Shown: positions 1 to 11,977, counted from the stretch's first letter. The stretch: 64,000 nucleotides of DNA from Longilinea sp035560795 (GCA_035560795.1 DATMYV010000016.1:1-64000), one strand, 5' to 3'. The notes: generated by a model from the letters alone, not told the origin. A program made the numbers and translations.

Positions 1-141
1 ATACGCCCGGTAATCCGCCAGACCCCGTAACGCACACCACTTCGTGATCGCCGCCGTCAATGTCGTCTTCCCATGGTCAATGTGCCCCATGGTCCCGATA
101 TTCATGTGCGGCTTGCTGCGGTCAAATTTCTGCTTCGCCAT
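1..141 (-). CDS. tuf: Elongation factor Tu, N-terminal part (cut by window start)
   Basis: First 47 codons of EF-Tu, the GTPase that brings aminoacyl-tRNA to the ribosome. The visible N-terminus begins MAKQKFDRSKPHMNIGTMGH and carries the P-loop GHIDHGKTT, so family assignment is secure. The ATG at 141 follows a GGGAG Shine-Dalgarno sequence 9 bases upstream. It is the last visible gene of the rpsL-rpsG-fusA-tuf series, 45 bases after fusA. The remainder lies outside the window. Confidence 0.95.
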   Translation of the reverse strand, partial: MAKQKFDRSKPHMNIGTMGHIDHGKTTLTAAITKWCALRGLADYRAY

Positions 142-186
142 TGGAACTATCTCCCTTGTAAAAATTCCTTCGTTAGTACAAAATCG

Positions 187-2262
187 TCAGCGATTTAGGA
201 TCTTATCCGCAACCGAAGTCGGTACGGGGGAATAATGGTCAAACTCCATGGTGAAAACACCACGGCCCTGCGTCGCTGAACGCAACTCGGTTGCATAACC
301 AAACATTTCTGCCAGCGGAACCTGGGCATGCGCTGCCTGAGCGTTCGATGGACGAACCTCGGTGCCCTCAATGATCGCCCTGCGTGCGCTCAATTGACCC
401 AGCACGTCACCCAAATATTCTGCCGGCATTAATACTTCCACCTTCATGATGGGTTCAAGCAGGACGGGACTGCCTCTTTGAAAGCCTTCTTTGAAGGCAA
501 AAATCGCCGCCATCTTGAAAGCCATTTCAGAAGAGTCCACTTCGTGGTATGAACCATCTGTCAGTGTCACTTTGAGATCAGCTACCGGATAACCAGCCAA
601 AACGCCTGTTTCGGCAGCTTCTTTGACACCTTTTTCAACGGCCGGGATGTATTCTTTTGGAATGGACCCGCCGGAGATTTTATTTTCAAAAACCACGCCG
701 GACCCAGCCTCGCCAGGGATCATATCGAAAACGACATGTCCATATTGGCCGTGCCCGCCGGATTGCTTTGCGTATTTATAGTTGACCTTAATGGCCGGTC
801 GGGTAATGGTTTCCCTGTAGGAAACACGCGGGCGGCCGACATTTGCCTGTACGCGGAATTCCCGCAACATGCGATCCACCAGGATATCAAGGTGAAGCTC
901 GCCCATGCCAGAAATGATGGTCTGGCCGGTCGATTCATCCGTGTGGACGCGGAAGGTCGGATCTTCTTCCGACAGGCGGTGAAGTGCCTCGTCCATTTTT
1001 TCCTGGTCGGCTGTCGTTTTGGGTTCGATGGCCACAAAAATGACCGGTTCGGGGAATGTGATATTCTCCAGTACAACCGGCGATTTTTCGTAGCAAAGCG
1101 TATCGCCCGTGAAGCTTTCCTTCAAACCAAGCACGGCACCGATATCGCCTGCCAGCACTTCGGTTACGTCTTCGCGTCGATCGGCATACATGCGCAGTAA
1201 ACGGCCAATGCGTTCCCGGCGGCCTTTTACCGAGTTGTAAACCATTTCGCTTTGGACAATCTTTCCGGAATATACCCGGAAGTAAGCCAGGCGGCCCACA
1301 TATGGATCGCTGACGATTTTGAACACCAAAGCGCTTAGCGGTTCATTCTCATCTGTCGGGCACACAATTTCGCTGCCGTCGGAAGGTCGGATGCCCCGTG
1401 CAGGGGGAATATCGATTGGTGAAGGCAGATAATCGATGACTGCATCCAAAATAGGCTGAACGCCTTTATTGCGAAGAGATGAACCACAGAAAACCGGAGA
1501 AGCTTTATAGGCAATGACTGCCTTGCGCAAGGTTGCCTTTAGTTCATCGATGCTGATTTCCTCGCCTTCGAGATACTTGACGATCAATTCATCATCGTGT
1601 TCAGCGATCTTCTCGACCAGTTCAGCCCGCCGGGCTTCAGCTTCTTCGCGAAGTTCATCGGGGATTTCAGCGGTACGCGGCTCGCGGCCCTGTTCATCTT
1701 CCCAGTAGATGGCTTGCATCGTCAACAGGTCAACCACGCCGCGGAAGCTCGATTCGCTGCCTATCGGTATCTGCATGGGCAGCGGATTTGCGGCCAGGCG
1801 GGTTCGAATTGATTCGATTGTGCGATCGTAGGAAGCGCCTACCCGGTCCATCTTGTTGACAAAACAGATGCGCGGAACGCCATAACGATCTGCCTGTCGC
1901 CAGACAGTCTCGCTTTGCGGCTCAACGCCCTGAACGGCATCAAAAACGACCACCCCACCATCCAGTACGCGCAGAGAGCGCTGTACTTCGGCGGTGAAAT
2001 CGATGTGTCCCGGGGTATCGATCACATTGATCTGATAGCCTCTCCATTCAGCGGAAACTGCGGCAGATACAATGGTGATGCCCCTTTCACGTTCCTGGGC
2101 CATCCAATCCGTCACGGTGGTACCATCGTCGACTGAGCCAATCCGGTAAGTCTTACCGGTATAAAACAGAATACGCTCAGTCGTCGTGGTCTTGCCAGCG
2201 TCGATGTGAGCTATGATACCAATGTTTCGGTACCGCTCGAGCGGATAGTTACGAGCCATCAT
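187..2262 (-). CDS. fusA: Elongation factor G
   Basis: Translocation GTPase of the ribosome, 691 codons, normal family length. The G1 loop AHIDAGKTTTTERI lies near residue 18, followed by DTPGHIDF (G3) and NKMDR (G4); domains II-V follow without gaps. Two adjacent ATGs (2262 and 2259) could start it; AGGTG is one base before the first and four before the second, so the second is slightly favoured. It sits 30 bases after rpsG and 45 before tuf, in the classic str operon order, and is probably co-transcribed with them from the promoter upstream of rpsL. Confidence 0.97.
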   Translation of the reverse strand: MMARNYPLERYRNIGIIAHIDAGKTTTTERILFYTGKTYRIGSVDDGTTVTDWMAQERERGITIVSAAVSAEWRGYQINVIDTPGHIDFTAEVQRSLRVLDGGVVVFDAVQGVEPQSETVWRQADRYGVPRICFVNKMDRVGASYDRTIESIRTRLAANPLPMQIPIGSESSFRGVVDLLTMQAIYWEDEQGREPRTAEIPDELREEAEARRAELVEKIAEHDDELIVKYLEGEEISIDELKATLRKAVIAYKASPVFCGSSLRNKGVQPILDAVIDYLPSPIDIPPARGIRPSDGSEIVCPTDENEPLSALVFKIVSDPYVGRLAYFRVYSGKIVQSEMVYNSVKGRRERIGRLLRMYADRREDVTEVLAGDIGAVLGLKESFTGDTLCYEKSPVVLENITFPEPVIFVAIEPKTTADQEKMDEALHRLSEEDPTFRVHTDESTGQTIISGMGELHLDILVDRMLREFRVQANVGRPRVSYRETITRPAIKVNYKYAKQSGGHGQYGHVVFDMIPGEAGSGVVFENKISGGSIPKEYIPAVEKGVKEAAETGVLAGYPVADLKVTLTDGSYHEVDSSEMAFKMAAIFAFKEGFQRGSPVLLEPIMKVEVLMPAEYLGDVLGQLSARRAIIEGTEVRPSNAQAAHAQVPLAEMFGYATELRSATQGRGVFTMEFDHYSPVPTSVADKILNR

Positions 2263-2292
2263 GCACCTATAATGCTTTCAAACCAGTCCTGT

Positions 2293-2760
2293 TTACAGGC
2301 GGTAATGCGAGAAGGCCCGGTTGGCTTCGGCCATTTTATGGGTCTCTTCGCGCTTGCGAACCGCAGTACCCTGGTTATTGGCAGCATCAAGTAATTCAGC
2401 AGAGAGTTTCTCCGAGAATGATTTGCCAGTGCGAGCCCGGGCGGCATCAATGATCCAGCGCATACCCAATGCCATCCGTCGATCGGATGGTACTTCCATC
2501 GGGACCTGGTAGGTAGCGCCACCGACACGGCGGGGGCGGACTTCCATCACTGGACCTACATTCTTCAGAGCCTGTTCAAGAACGTCGACAGGATCACGGC
2601 CGGATTTGTCTTGCACGATATCCAAGGCTCCGAACATCATCCGAATGGCCGTGCTTTTCTTACCGCGGCGCATGATATGATGAACAAAAGTCTGGACGTA
2701 AATATTGTTGTAACGAAAATCGAGTGGGACAACCCGTTTTTCTGGAGTAGTACGACGCAT
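2293..2760 (-). CDS. rpsG: 30S ribosomal protein S7
   Basis: S7 nucleates assembly of the 30S head by binding the 3' major domain of 16S rRNA. The 155-residue product has the usual length and S7 features: an N-terminal MRRTTPEKR start, the KFVHHIMRRGKKS-like segment (here QTFVHHIMRRGKKS), the GGATYQVPMEV hairpin and the C-terminal KREETHKMAEANRAF helix. The ATG at 2760 is preceded by GGAG seven bases upstream. It lies 34 bases after rpsL, in the str operon. Confidence 0.97.
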   Translation of the reverse strand: MRRTTPEKRVVPLDFRYNNIYVQTFVHHIMRRGKKSTAIRMMFGALDIVQDKSGRDPVDVLEQALKNVGPVMEVRPRRVGGATYQVPMEVPSDRRMALGMRWIIDAARARTGKSFSEKLSAELLDAANNQGTAVRKREETHKMAEANRAFSHYRL

Positions 2761-2794
2761 TAAACTTCTCCAATTGAAGGACTAAAGAACAGAA

Positions 2795-3214
2795 TTATTT
2801 CTTGGCTTTCTTGGAGCCATACTTCGAGCGCGCCTGACCACGTTTGGCAACGCCAGTTGTATCCAAGGTACCACGAACAATATGGTAGCGCACACCCGGC
2901 AAATCTTTGACACGACCACCGCGGACGAGCACAACCGAGTGCTCCTGAAGCTGGTGGCCTTCGCCAGGGATATAGGCAGTGACTTCGATCCCGTTGGTCA
3001 GACGCACGCGGGCGATCTTGCGCAGCGCCGAATTCGGTTTCTTGGGTGTCATGGTGCGAACCACGGTGCAAACACCGCGCTTCTGCGGTGCGCCGGCTTC
3101 TTGCATAGTGCGGCGCTGTTTCACGGTGTTCATCGTGAACTGTAACGCGGGCGACTTGCTCTTAGCCTTCTTGGTCTCACGACCTTTGCGGATCAATTGA
3201 TTGATTGTGGGCAC
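2795..3214 (-). CDS. rpsL: 30S ribosomal protein S12
   Basis: S12 sits at the decoding centre and influences accuracy. The core TPKKPNSALRKIARVRLTNG and the loop VRGGRVKDLPGVRYH are intact, and the streptomycin-relevant lysines (KPNS and GRVKD loops) are present, suggesting a streptomycin-sensitive allele. I place the start at a GTG (3214): it gives (M)PTINQLIRKG, the normal S12 N-terminus, a 139-residue protein, and a GGAGG nine bases upstream. The longer frame upstream to 3268 would add 18 atypical residues. First gene of the rpsL-rpsG-fusA-tuf series. Confidence 0.96.
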   Translation of the reverse strand: MPTINQLIRKGRETKKAKSKSPALQFTMNTVKQRRTMQEAGAPQKRGVCTVVRTMTPKKPNSALRKIARVRLTNGIEVTAYIPGEGHQLQEHSVVLVRGGRVKDLPGVRYHIVRGTLDTTGVAKRGQARSKYGSKKAKK

Positions 3215-3273
3215 TTTCTTTCGCCTCCGAAAAATGAACTTGCTACGTATTTTGCCTTGTTTTCCCAAGCAGC

Positions 3274-3300
3274 GAGGCCATCGCCAGCAATGATGGCCTC
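3274..3300 (-). other. Hairpin in the rpsL 5' leader
   Basis: A perfect 9-bp inverted repeat (GAGGCCATC / GATGGCCTC, 9-base loop) lies between the rpsL promoter and the rpsL start, so it would fold in the leader of the str operon mRNA. There is no T-run after it on either strand, so it does not look like a terminator. A role in ribosomal-protein autoregulation is possible but is inference only. Confidence 0.5.
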
Positions 3301-3346
3301 ACCTTGTGTCCATGAGAATTGCAGATGGTAAGGGCAACGAAAGGCG

Positions 3347-3375
3347 ATTATATCATCAGGGTATGGGAGCGTCAA
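3347..3375 (-). promoter_or_regulatory. Sigma70-type promoter of the rpsL-rpsG-fusA-tuf operon
   Basis: On the minus strand: TTGACG (3375-3370), 17-base spacer, TATAAT (3352-3347). It lies between the rpoB stop (3388) and the rpsL start, so the str operon need not rely on read-through from rpoB. Confidence 0.88.
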
Positions 3376-3387
3376 GCAGTTTCGACT

Positions 3388-7305
<3,918 letters not shown>

Positions 7306-7388
7306 ATCTTTCTCCTGGTTTTTTGCCCGGCAGGGAAAAAGAATCTATACCTCAATACCAAGCACAGACGCTATACGCGCAAATGGTG

Positions 7389-7417
7389 ATTATATCAAAT
7401 AGAATTTATTCAGTCAA
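7389..7417 (-). promoter_or_regulatory. Sigma70-type promoter of rpoB
   Basis: On the minus strand: TTGACT (7417-7412), 17-base spacer, TATAAT (7394-7389), about 80 bases before the rpoB start. This supports rpoB being transcribed independently, since the rplKAJL genes usually found upstream are absent. Confidence 0.88.
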
Positions 7418-7431
7418 GAAATTGGTTACAT

Positions 7432-8031
7432 TCATCCAACATTGGACCAATCCTTACCATCCCACCTCAAACTGCCTAACGATTGAATCTTTCCCTCCAC
7501 GATGTCATTCTCGTAAAACTTCAAAATTCCGAAGGAAGGAAAACCATTTCGATTCGGGCCGACACTGGCTGAGCCTGGATTGAACATTAACACATTGTCT
7601 TCCCATACGCATTCAGGGTGATGAGTGTGCCCAAATACAAATACCTTTGTGTTCTTGGCGACCTTCCGTGCCATGCGGGTATACCGTTTAAAACTATAAC
7701 CATGCCTGATGTAGCGCCACTTATCAATCCAATAATCAAGAAAAGAACCATGACCGTGTAAGAGCGTTACATTGATCCCGTTAATTTCCAGGTGCCTGAC
7801 ATTTGGGAGGACCCCCACAAACAACCAGTCGCGATTTCCCCGCACGGCTTCAACCGGTGCCACTTGCCGCAATGCATCCAAAACACCAGGCGTACAGATA
7901 TCGCCGCAATGAAGGATTAAATTAGGTCTTACCATTATTAATGAAGCGATCAAATCAGGGTGCAGAACTCCAACCCGGTCCGGCACATGGGTATCCGCCA
8001 CCACCGCAACGGTTTTAACCATTTCTCCCAT
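7432..8031 (-). CDS. Metallophosphoesterase, YfcE/MJ0936-like
   Basis: Predicted cytoplasmic phosphodiesterase with a two-metal centre. Visible calcineurin-fold motifs are, in order: ADTHVPD (DxH) near residue 12, HCGDIC (GD) near 41, GNRDW (GNxD, usual H replaced by D) near 65, TLLHGHG near 90 and VFGHTHHP (GHTH) near 132, then NPGS. Length (199 residues) fits the YfcE/Vps29-like family. The substrate cannot be inferred. A second ATG three codons in (8022) has GGGAG just before it and may be the true start. It follows the HAD gene by two bases, so the two are probably co-transcribed. Confidence 0.85.
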   Translation of the reverse strand: MGEMVKTVAVVADTHVPDRVGVLHPDLIASLIMVRPNLILHCGDICTPGVLDALRQVAPVEAVRGNRDWLFVGVLPNVRHLEINGINVTLLHGHGSFLDYWIDKWRYIRHGYSFKRYTRMARKVAKNTKVFVFGHTHHPECVWEDNVLMFNPGSASVGPNRNGFPSFGILKFYENDIVEGKIQSLGSLRWDGKDWSNVG

Positions 8032-8033
8032 AC

Positions 8034-8663
8034 CTAGCTGGATTCCATTCCAAGCAAGGTAACCAGGTCCTGACGCGTTTGATGAGCACTCGTAAATAGG
8101 ATTGTCCTCAACCCCAGTTTACGGGCAGCCAGGATATTTTCATTAAAATCATCAACAAACACAGCCTCTTCAGGGTCAGCACCCAGCAAGTCCAACACCA
8201 TGTGGAATATTTCGGGGGCGGGTTTGCGCACCCCTACTTCCGCTGAGAAAACCTGCATTTCGAACGCATCCAGCTTTCCAAACCGCTGCGCAATGTTTTT
8301 AGGCATATCAGCCCAGGCATTGCTCAGCAGTACAGTTCGGTAGCTCCCGCGCAAAGAATTCACAAACCGCAGCAAATCCCCATCAAGCCGATCGCCTGCC
8401 CAAAAAGCATCTTGAAATGCAGGCATTTCATCATCAGCTATACGCAATATTTTTTGAACATGATTCCAAACTGCCTGAGGAGCAACCGCTCCAACTTCAG
8501 CCTGCAAACTGATCTCACTGGCAAATACCAGCTTTTCCAGATCATTTCTGGTAAGGCCGTAGCGTTTGGCAAGATCCAGACGCGGCTGGGGATTTTCAGT
8601 TCGGAGCAACACGCCGCCCAGGTCGAAAATAACTGCCCGGATGTTGTAATTCAGATCAGTCAA
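8034..8663 (-). CDS. HAD-superfamily hydrolase, subfamily IA
   Basis: A 209-residue haloacid-dehalogenase-type phosphatase. Motif I is FDLGGVLL (residues ~15-22; the second Asp of DxD is replaced by Gly, as in the epoxide-hydrolase N-terminal/YihX-like branch), motif II VLLSNAW, motif III the Lys in RKPAPEIF, motif IV VFVDDFNEN. A helical cap domain fills residues ~25-90. The substrate is unknown; YihX-like enzymes act on small sugar phosphates. The gene lies two bases before the metallophosphoesterase start. Confidence 0.85.
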   Translation of the reverse strand: MTDLNYNIRAVIFDLGGVLLRTENPQPRLDLAKRYGLTRNDLEKLVFASEISLQAEVGAVAPQAVWNHVQKILRIADDEMPAFQDAFWAGDRLDGDLLRFVNSLRGSYRTVLLSNAWADMPKNIAQRFGKLDAFEMQVFSAEVGVRKPAPEIFHMVLDLLGADPEEAVFVDDFNENILAARKLGLRTILFTSAHQTRQDLVTLLGMESS

Positions 8664-8741
8664 TCAGGATCCTCCGATGGATTTCGGCCTCAAGTATATC
8701 ATGCCAGGCCTGGATCCTTGAGATCGGCAGAAATAAATCAA

Positions 8742-8770
8742 GAAAAATGGCGGCCGGATGGCCGCCATTT
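8742..8770 (-). terminator. Rho-independent terminator of the acetyltransferase operon
   Basis: A 10-bp stem AATGGCGGCC / GGCCGCCATT with a GGAT loop, followed on the minus strand by TTTCTTG. It lies 32 bases after the stop of the 8802-9233 gene and would end the operon that starts near 11.8 kb. Confidence 0.8.
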
Positions 8771-8801
8771 CAATAGAGCGTGGTTCACTTTTCCAAAACC
8801 T

Positions 8802-9233
8802 TTACACAGCCAATGACTCAGCCAAGAGCGGAAGCAATTCACCAACCGCCTGGCGCGGGTTGCGGAACCAAATTGTTTGCATTCCCATCTGGGCCGCATT
8901 GCTCAAACGCTGCAGGTTTATACCGATGATCACAGATTGGCAAGGTTGAACCTTGAGCCAATGTAAAGCAGGTAGATAATCGTCTGACCTTCGATTCCCA
9001 AATGGAAATAGATATTGATCAAAGTAGCCTGATTGTAAAGGCAGATCCAACAGCCGGCGCGTCATAATGGCAATCTGGTATTGCTGGCACAATGCAAGAA
9101 TGAACTGAGTCAAGGATTCCAGATCGGCAAATGACATCGCGTCATTGTTTTCATTGATCTGCACAACAATCCCGTCCAGGTCCCAGATGACGGCACGGAC
9201 GGGAGGATGATTCACAGGTGTGGTTGAAAACAT
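8802..9233 (-). CDS. HAD-like protein with degenerate active site
   Basis: A 143-residue protein with a HAD-type start, VIWDLDGIVVQ (DxD present, residues ~15-25), an IMTRR segment in the place of motif II and a C-terminal Rossmann-like part. The motif IV acidic pair (usually GDS/DD) is replaced by IIGINLQRL, and no cap domain fits in the length. It may therefore be inactive or regulatory, or a reduced PNKP/NagD-like phosphatase. GGAGG is five bases before the ATG. It is the last gene of the acetyltransferase operon, 45 bases after the double-GNAT gene. Confidence 0.65.
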   Translation of the reverse strand: MFSTTPVNHPPVRAVIWDLDGIVVQINENNDAMSFADLESLTQFILALCQQYQIAIMTRRLLDLPLQSGYFDQYLFPFGNRRSDDYLPALHWLKVQPCQSVIIGINLQRLSNAAQMGMQTIWFRNPRQAVGELLPLLAESLAV

Positions 9234-9278
9234 CGTTCCCTCCAGTTACAGGTCACCGGGCCGGCAGACGAGCTTGCG

Positions 9279-10289
9279 CTACGCCGCAATCGACTGGGTT
9301 ACCAATTCAATCCCAGCCCGGATTTCTTTCTCGTAAACGTTATAGGCCCGCAGGATTTTCATCCCAGCCCGTTCATAGAGGCGGGTCGCACCAGTCAGGC
9401 TGAGTGCGTCCACTCCCAATCCAACTTTATGCTTGCCGCGTTGGTAAAATTCGCCGAAGGTATGTTGCAGCAGCGCCAATCCTACTCCACGTTTCCGCCA
9501 TGGCCGCCGGACGCCCAGGGTGTTTACCCACCCCATATCCGCATCTTCTGGCACCGAAGGAATATTCATGGCTGTGCCGCAAACATCATCATTTTCGTAG
9601 GCAGCAAACCAAAGGCTGTAATCAAAATCCTTCGTGTGGGTTACATAACCCATCATTCGTTCGAAATACACTTCGAAGGGTTCGTTGACCGAGCCCCAGT
9701 GATCCAAAAAGGATTCCTGCATCGCCTGAAAAACTGGCTTTTCTTCGCCTGGCATGACAGCACGGATCTCAATTCCTGCTGGAAGAACCGGCAAAGAGGG
9801 CATTTCAGTCATTTCGATTCGCATAATGCGTGTTTGGCGTGCCCACTTCCAACCGCTAGCGGTGAACAATTGGTTGGCAGCCTGGTTGGTTTCAGGCATG
9901 TTGGTTGTATAACTTACCCTTAATCCATCAGGTACACGCTGAAGTCCCCAACGACCGCGTTCTTCCATCCAATTCACCAGCCGGCGGCCCAATCCTTGGC
10001 CGCGGAAATCCGGATGCACCGTTCCCCAGCACCAGGCTCGAACTCGCGGTTCACGCACATCCCATACTTCAGCCATTGCAGCCAGTTGGCCTTCCCGTGT
10101 TTCGATTAACAGGGTATCTGTGTTCAAATCCAATCCGGGTGTCTGGTAATGAACTGCCAACTCCTCCGCCTCTGAATCCTCCAGGCCGATATCAGCCAGC
10201 GATGCGGCATTGAATAAATCCGTCACTGCCGGTACATCCGCCAGCGTCATGGCGCGTTCTGTGTATTTCCGTGGGTGTAGATTCTCCAT
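9279..10289 (-). CDS. Tandem-domain GNAT acetyltransferase
   Basis: Two N-acetyltransferase domains in one chain of 336 residues. The first (~residues 10-150) has the acetyl-CoA loop HPDFRGQGLGRRL; the second (~175-330) has a related VRRPWRKRGVGLALL loop and ends in an ERAGM strand-turn. I use the ATG at 10289 because GGTGGAG lies immediately upstream and it leaves 17 bases after the preceding gene; the longer frame to 10337 would overlap that gene. Mycothiol synthase has a similar two-domain build, but I see nothing that fixes the substrate. Confidence 0.85.
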   Translation of the reverse strand: MENLHPRKYTERAMTLADVPAVTDLFNAASLADIGLEDSEAEELAVHYQTPGLDLNTDTLLIETREGQLAAMAEVWDVREPRVRAWCWGTVHPDFRGQGLGRRLVNWMEERGRWGLQRVPDGLRVSYTTNMPETNQAANQLFTASGWKWARQTRIMRIEMTEMPSLPVLPAGIEIRAVMPGEEKPVFQAMQESFLDHWGSVNEPFEVYFERMMGYVTHTKDFDYSLWFAAYENDDVCGTAMNIPSVPEDADMGWVNTLGVRRPWRKRGVGLALLQHTFGEFYQRGKHKVGLGVDALSLTGATRLYERAGMKILRAYNVYEKEIRAGIELVTQSIAA

Positions 10290-10306
10290 GCTCCACCTTC
10301 TTCCAA

Positions 10307-10867
10307 TCAACTGTTTTGGGAATTCGTGGCTTCCCATTCGCTTCGTAGAATTCCCATGAATATCAGGTCGTAATGATCACCGGCGATGGTTAACACTTTG
10401 GGCGATCTTCCTTCTTCCCGGAAGCCGGATTTTTTGTACGATGCCAATCCACGTTGATTCATCTCAAAAACATCCAGAGTTACACGGTTCAGATTGAGTT
10501 CGGTAAACGCATAACGTAGAATAATGCGCATGGCGTCCGTCCCGTAACCCCTACCCCACAGATCGCGTTCGCCAATCCCAATTCCCACCCAGGCATTTCC
10601 AACCAGCCAGTTGAAACCAGACAAATTGATCATGCCGATTTTGCGGTCATCTTCGAGGCGTTGGATCATGAAGAAGTGCATCGATCCAATTTCCTTTTCA
10701 AAAAAGGTTTGAATCAGTTTTGGGCTGTTCCGGACTGCCTGCTCAGAGTTAAACAAACGTTGATATTCACTGTCTTGCTCCCATTCCGCCAGCAATTTAC
10801 ATTCCGTTTCAAGATCAGCTGGGACCAGGCGAACCAATTTTCCTGTAAAGACATTGTTGCTAACCAT
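10307..10867 (-). CDS. GNAT acetyltransferase, RimJ/RimL-like
   Basis: A 186-residue single-domain N-acetyltransferase of the RimJ/RimL type, which acetylates protein N-termini or small amines. Typical features: the N-terminal LVRLVP strand, GMINLSGFNWLVGNAWVGIG, the acetyl-CoA loop ERDLWGRGYGTDAM, and the final YKKSGFREEGR signature. GGAG precedes the ATG by eight bases. It starts three bases after the stop of the upstream GNAT gene, so both are in one transcript. Substrate unknown. Confidence 0.85.
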   Translation of the reverse strand: MVSNNVFTGKLVRLVPADLETECKLLAEWEQDSEYQRLFNSEQAVRNSPKLIQTFFEKEIGSMHFFMIQRLEDDRKIGMINLSGFNWLVGNAWVGIGIGERDLWGRGYGTDAMRIILRYAFTELNLNRVTLDVFEMNQRGLASYKKSGFREEGRSPKVLTIAGDHYDLIFMGILRSEWEATNSQNS

Positions 10868-10870
10868 GGC

Positions 10871-11449
10871 TTATTCTCCTATCTGATGGCGAAGCCATTC
10901 GTCACGCGACATTCCCACCAGCCACCGATCCCATAATTTTCCACCGCGGAAATGCATTTGCCTCTGGCGCACTTCCAGGGTCATGCCTGCTTTTTGCATG
11001 CGTTCTAAATGAAATTCATCATGGCCGCCAAGCCTTGTGACAGTGTGTTTCAAGCCGAGTTCTTCAAAGGCATAACGAAGCGCCATATGGAGTGCTTCTT
11101 CAAAGTAAAGATTGTCTTCTGCTTGTTCGCCAATACTCACTTGAAAAAAACCGTCCTGGTTTTTCCACGAGATCCAGGGAAAAACGACTGTACCAATAAA
11201 ATGGTCATCCTCCTTAACCTGTATGGAATATAAATAGCAATCCTTTTTTTCATCCGATTTCTTAAGAGCTTCCTCCCGCAGCTTTTTTACTTCGTAACTG
11301 GATAATGGATGCGGAATGATGTCAACATCCATTGCCCAGGCATAGTCCAGATTGCAAGTAAATTCAGCTTCGCGGGCTGCATCTTTTTCAGGGTCATAAC
11401 CATTCAAGATCAGATGTTCACTTTTGAAAAGCTGGGTTGTGAATTTCAT
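10871..11449 (-). CDS. GNAT acetyltransferase, RimJ/RimL-like, first gene of attenuated operon
   Basis: A 192-residue acetyltransferase of the RimL type, seen from LFKSEHLILNGYD at the start, VSIGEQAEDNLYFEEALHMA in the acetyl-CoA region and MQKAGMTLEVRQRQ near the end. The R/Q-x-x-G-x-G loop is poorly conserved, so activity is less certain than for its neighbours. I chose the ATG at 11449 because AAGGGG lies five bases upstream; the alternative start further up (11467) is a GTG that would bury this ribosome site. The leader upstream holds a promoter, an upstream ORF and two terminators. Confidence 0.8.
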   Translation of the reverse strand: MKFTTQLFKSEHLILNGYDPEKDAAREAEFTCNLDYAWAMDVDIIPHPLSSYEVKKLREEALKKSDEKKDCYLYSIQVKEDDHFIGTVVFPWISWKNQDGFFQVSIGEQAEDNLYFEEALHMALRYAFEELGLKHTVTRLGGHDEFHLERMQKAGMTLEVRQRQMHFRGGKLWDRWLVGMSRDEWLRHQIGE

Positions 11450-11582
11450 TGGTACCCCTTTCGGCACTGTTGATGAATCGCAATTTGGTGTATCAAGGTT
11501 TCAACCTCACGGGTGTAAATCCGGTATTTGAAGTATTCATATCCTCTCTCAAGATGGTTATTTCCCTATCAGCTCATTAATC

Positions 11583-11609
11583 AAAAAAGACCACGTTTCT
11601 GCGTGGTCC
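11583..11609 (-). terminator. Second of two tandem leader terminators
   Basis: On the minus strand: GGACCACG, loop CAGAAA, CGTGGTC, then TTTTTTG. It lies 134 bases before the first GNAT gene and after the terminator at 11631-11668. Its arms have the same core sequence as those of the first hairpin, so arms of the two hairpins can also pair with each other. Confidence 0.8.
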
Positions 11610-11630
11610 CCGGGAATTTACCCAGTTGAT

Positions 11631-11668
11631 AAAAAAAGGACCACGGGTTTGGAGTTGCCCGTGGTCGC
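11631..11668 (-). terminator. First of two tandem leader terminators (attenuator candidate)
   Basis: On the minus strand: GACCACGGG, 10-base loop, CCCGTGGTCC, then TTTTTTT; a textbook Rho-independent terminator. It begins about 18 bases after the stop codon of the 30-codon upstream ORF, the position expected for transcription attenuation of the downstream acetyltransferase operon. Confidence 0.85.
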
Positions 11669-11673
11669 TCGAG

Positions 11674-11687
11674 AGGATCTAGATCCT
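11674..11687. repeat. Palindrome overlapping the stop of the leader ORF
   Basis: AGGATCTAGATCCT is a perfect 14-base palindrome whose minus-strand copy overlaps the TAG stop of the leader ORF. A ribosome at the stop codon would cover it, so it could be part of the switch, or a protein-binding site. Function is inference. Confidence 0.4.
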
Positions 11688-11778
11688 ACCTGGAAACAGG
11701 CACACTCCGAAAAGGCACACTGACGCTACCGCCAGAGGAGATTCGAAAAACATTGATTGAAACCGTCAATCGTGCCAT
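11686..11778 (-). CDS. Putative 30-residue leader peptide
   Basis: A short ORF (30 codons plus TAG), starting at an ATG with AGGAG eight bases upstream, in a transcript driven by the promoter at 11815-11843. The peptide begins MARLTVSINVF and its second half is rich in Ser, Val and Arg (SVSVPFRSVPVSR). There is no run of one amino acid's codons, so sensing of an amino acid is not obvious; antibiotic- or stress-induced ribosome stalling is an alternative. It is followed by a palindrome at its stop and two terminators. I do not recognise the peptide. Confidence 0.6.
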   Translation of the reverse strand: MARLTVSINVFRISSGGSVSVPFRSVPVSR

Positions 11779-11814
11779 TCACCTGTCTCCTTTCATAAGG
11801 ATACCAACATGAAA

Positions 11815-11843
11815 AGTGTAACAAATCGAAAATTGGATGTCAA
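11815..11843 (-). promoter_or_regulatory. Sigma70-type promoter of the attenuated acetyltransferase operon
   Basis: On the minus strand: TTGACA (11843-11838), exactly 17-base spacer, TACACT (11820-11815). The start site would be about 30 bases before the leader ORF, giving a leader of roughly 360 bases before the first GNAT gene. The rest of 11450-11977 holds the leader ORF and terminators, plus the short region before the plus-strand gene at 11978. Confidence 0.88.
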
Positions 11844-11977
11844 GCATTTCTTAATGGAGTCATAAAAAACTGATCAAAAGTATAGGTCGTCTGACAAAGC
11901 AGGCTGCTCAAGGAAATTACCCATAACCTGTCGTGATAAAATATTAATAGATTGATACCATGCATCAGGAGCACCCG

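Noticed and set aside
11583..11778. T-box or amino-acid attenuator of a biosynthetic operon
   Set aside because: No T-box core (AGGGUGGNACCGCG) and no codon run in the leader ORF; the downstream genes are acetyltransferases, not biosynthetic or tRNA-ligase genes.
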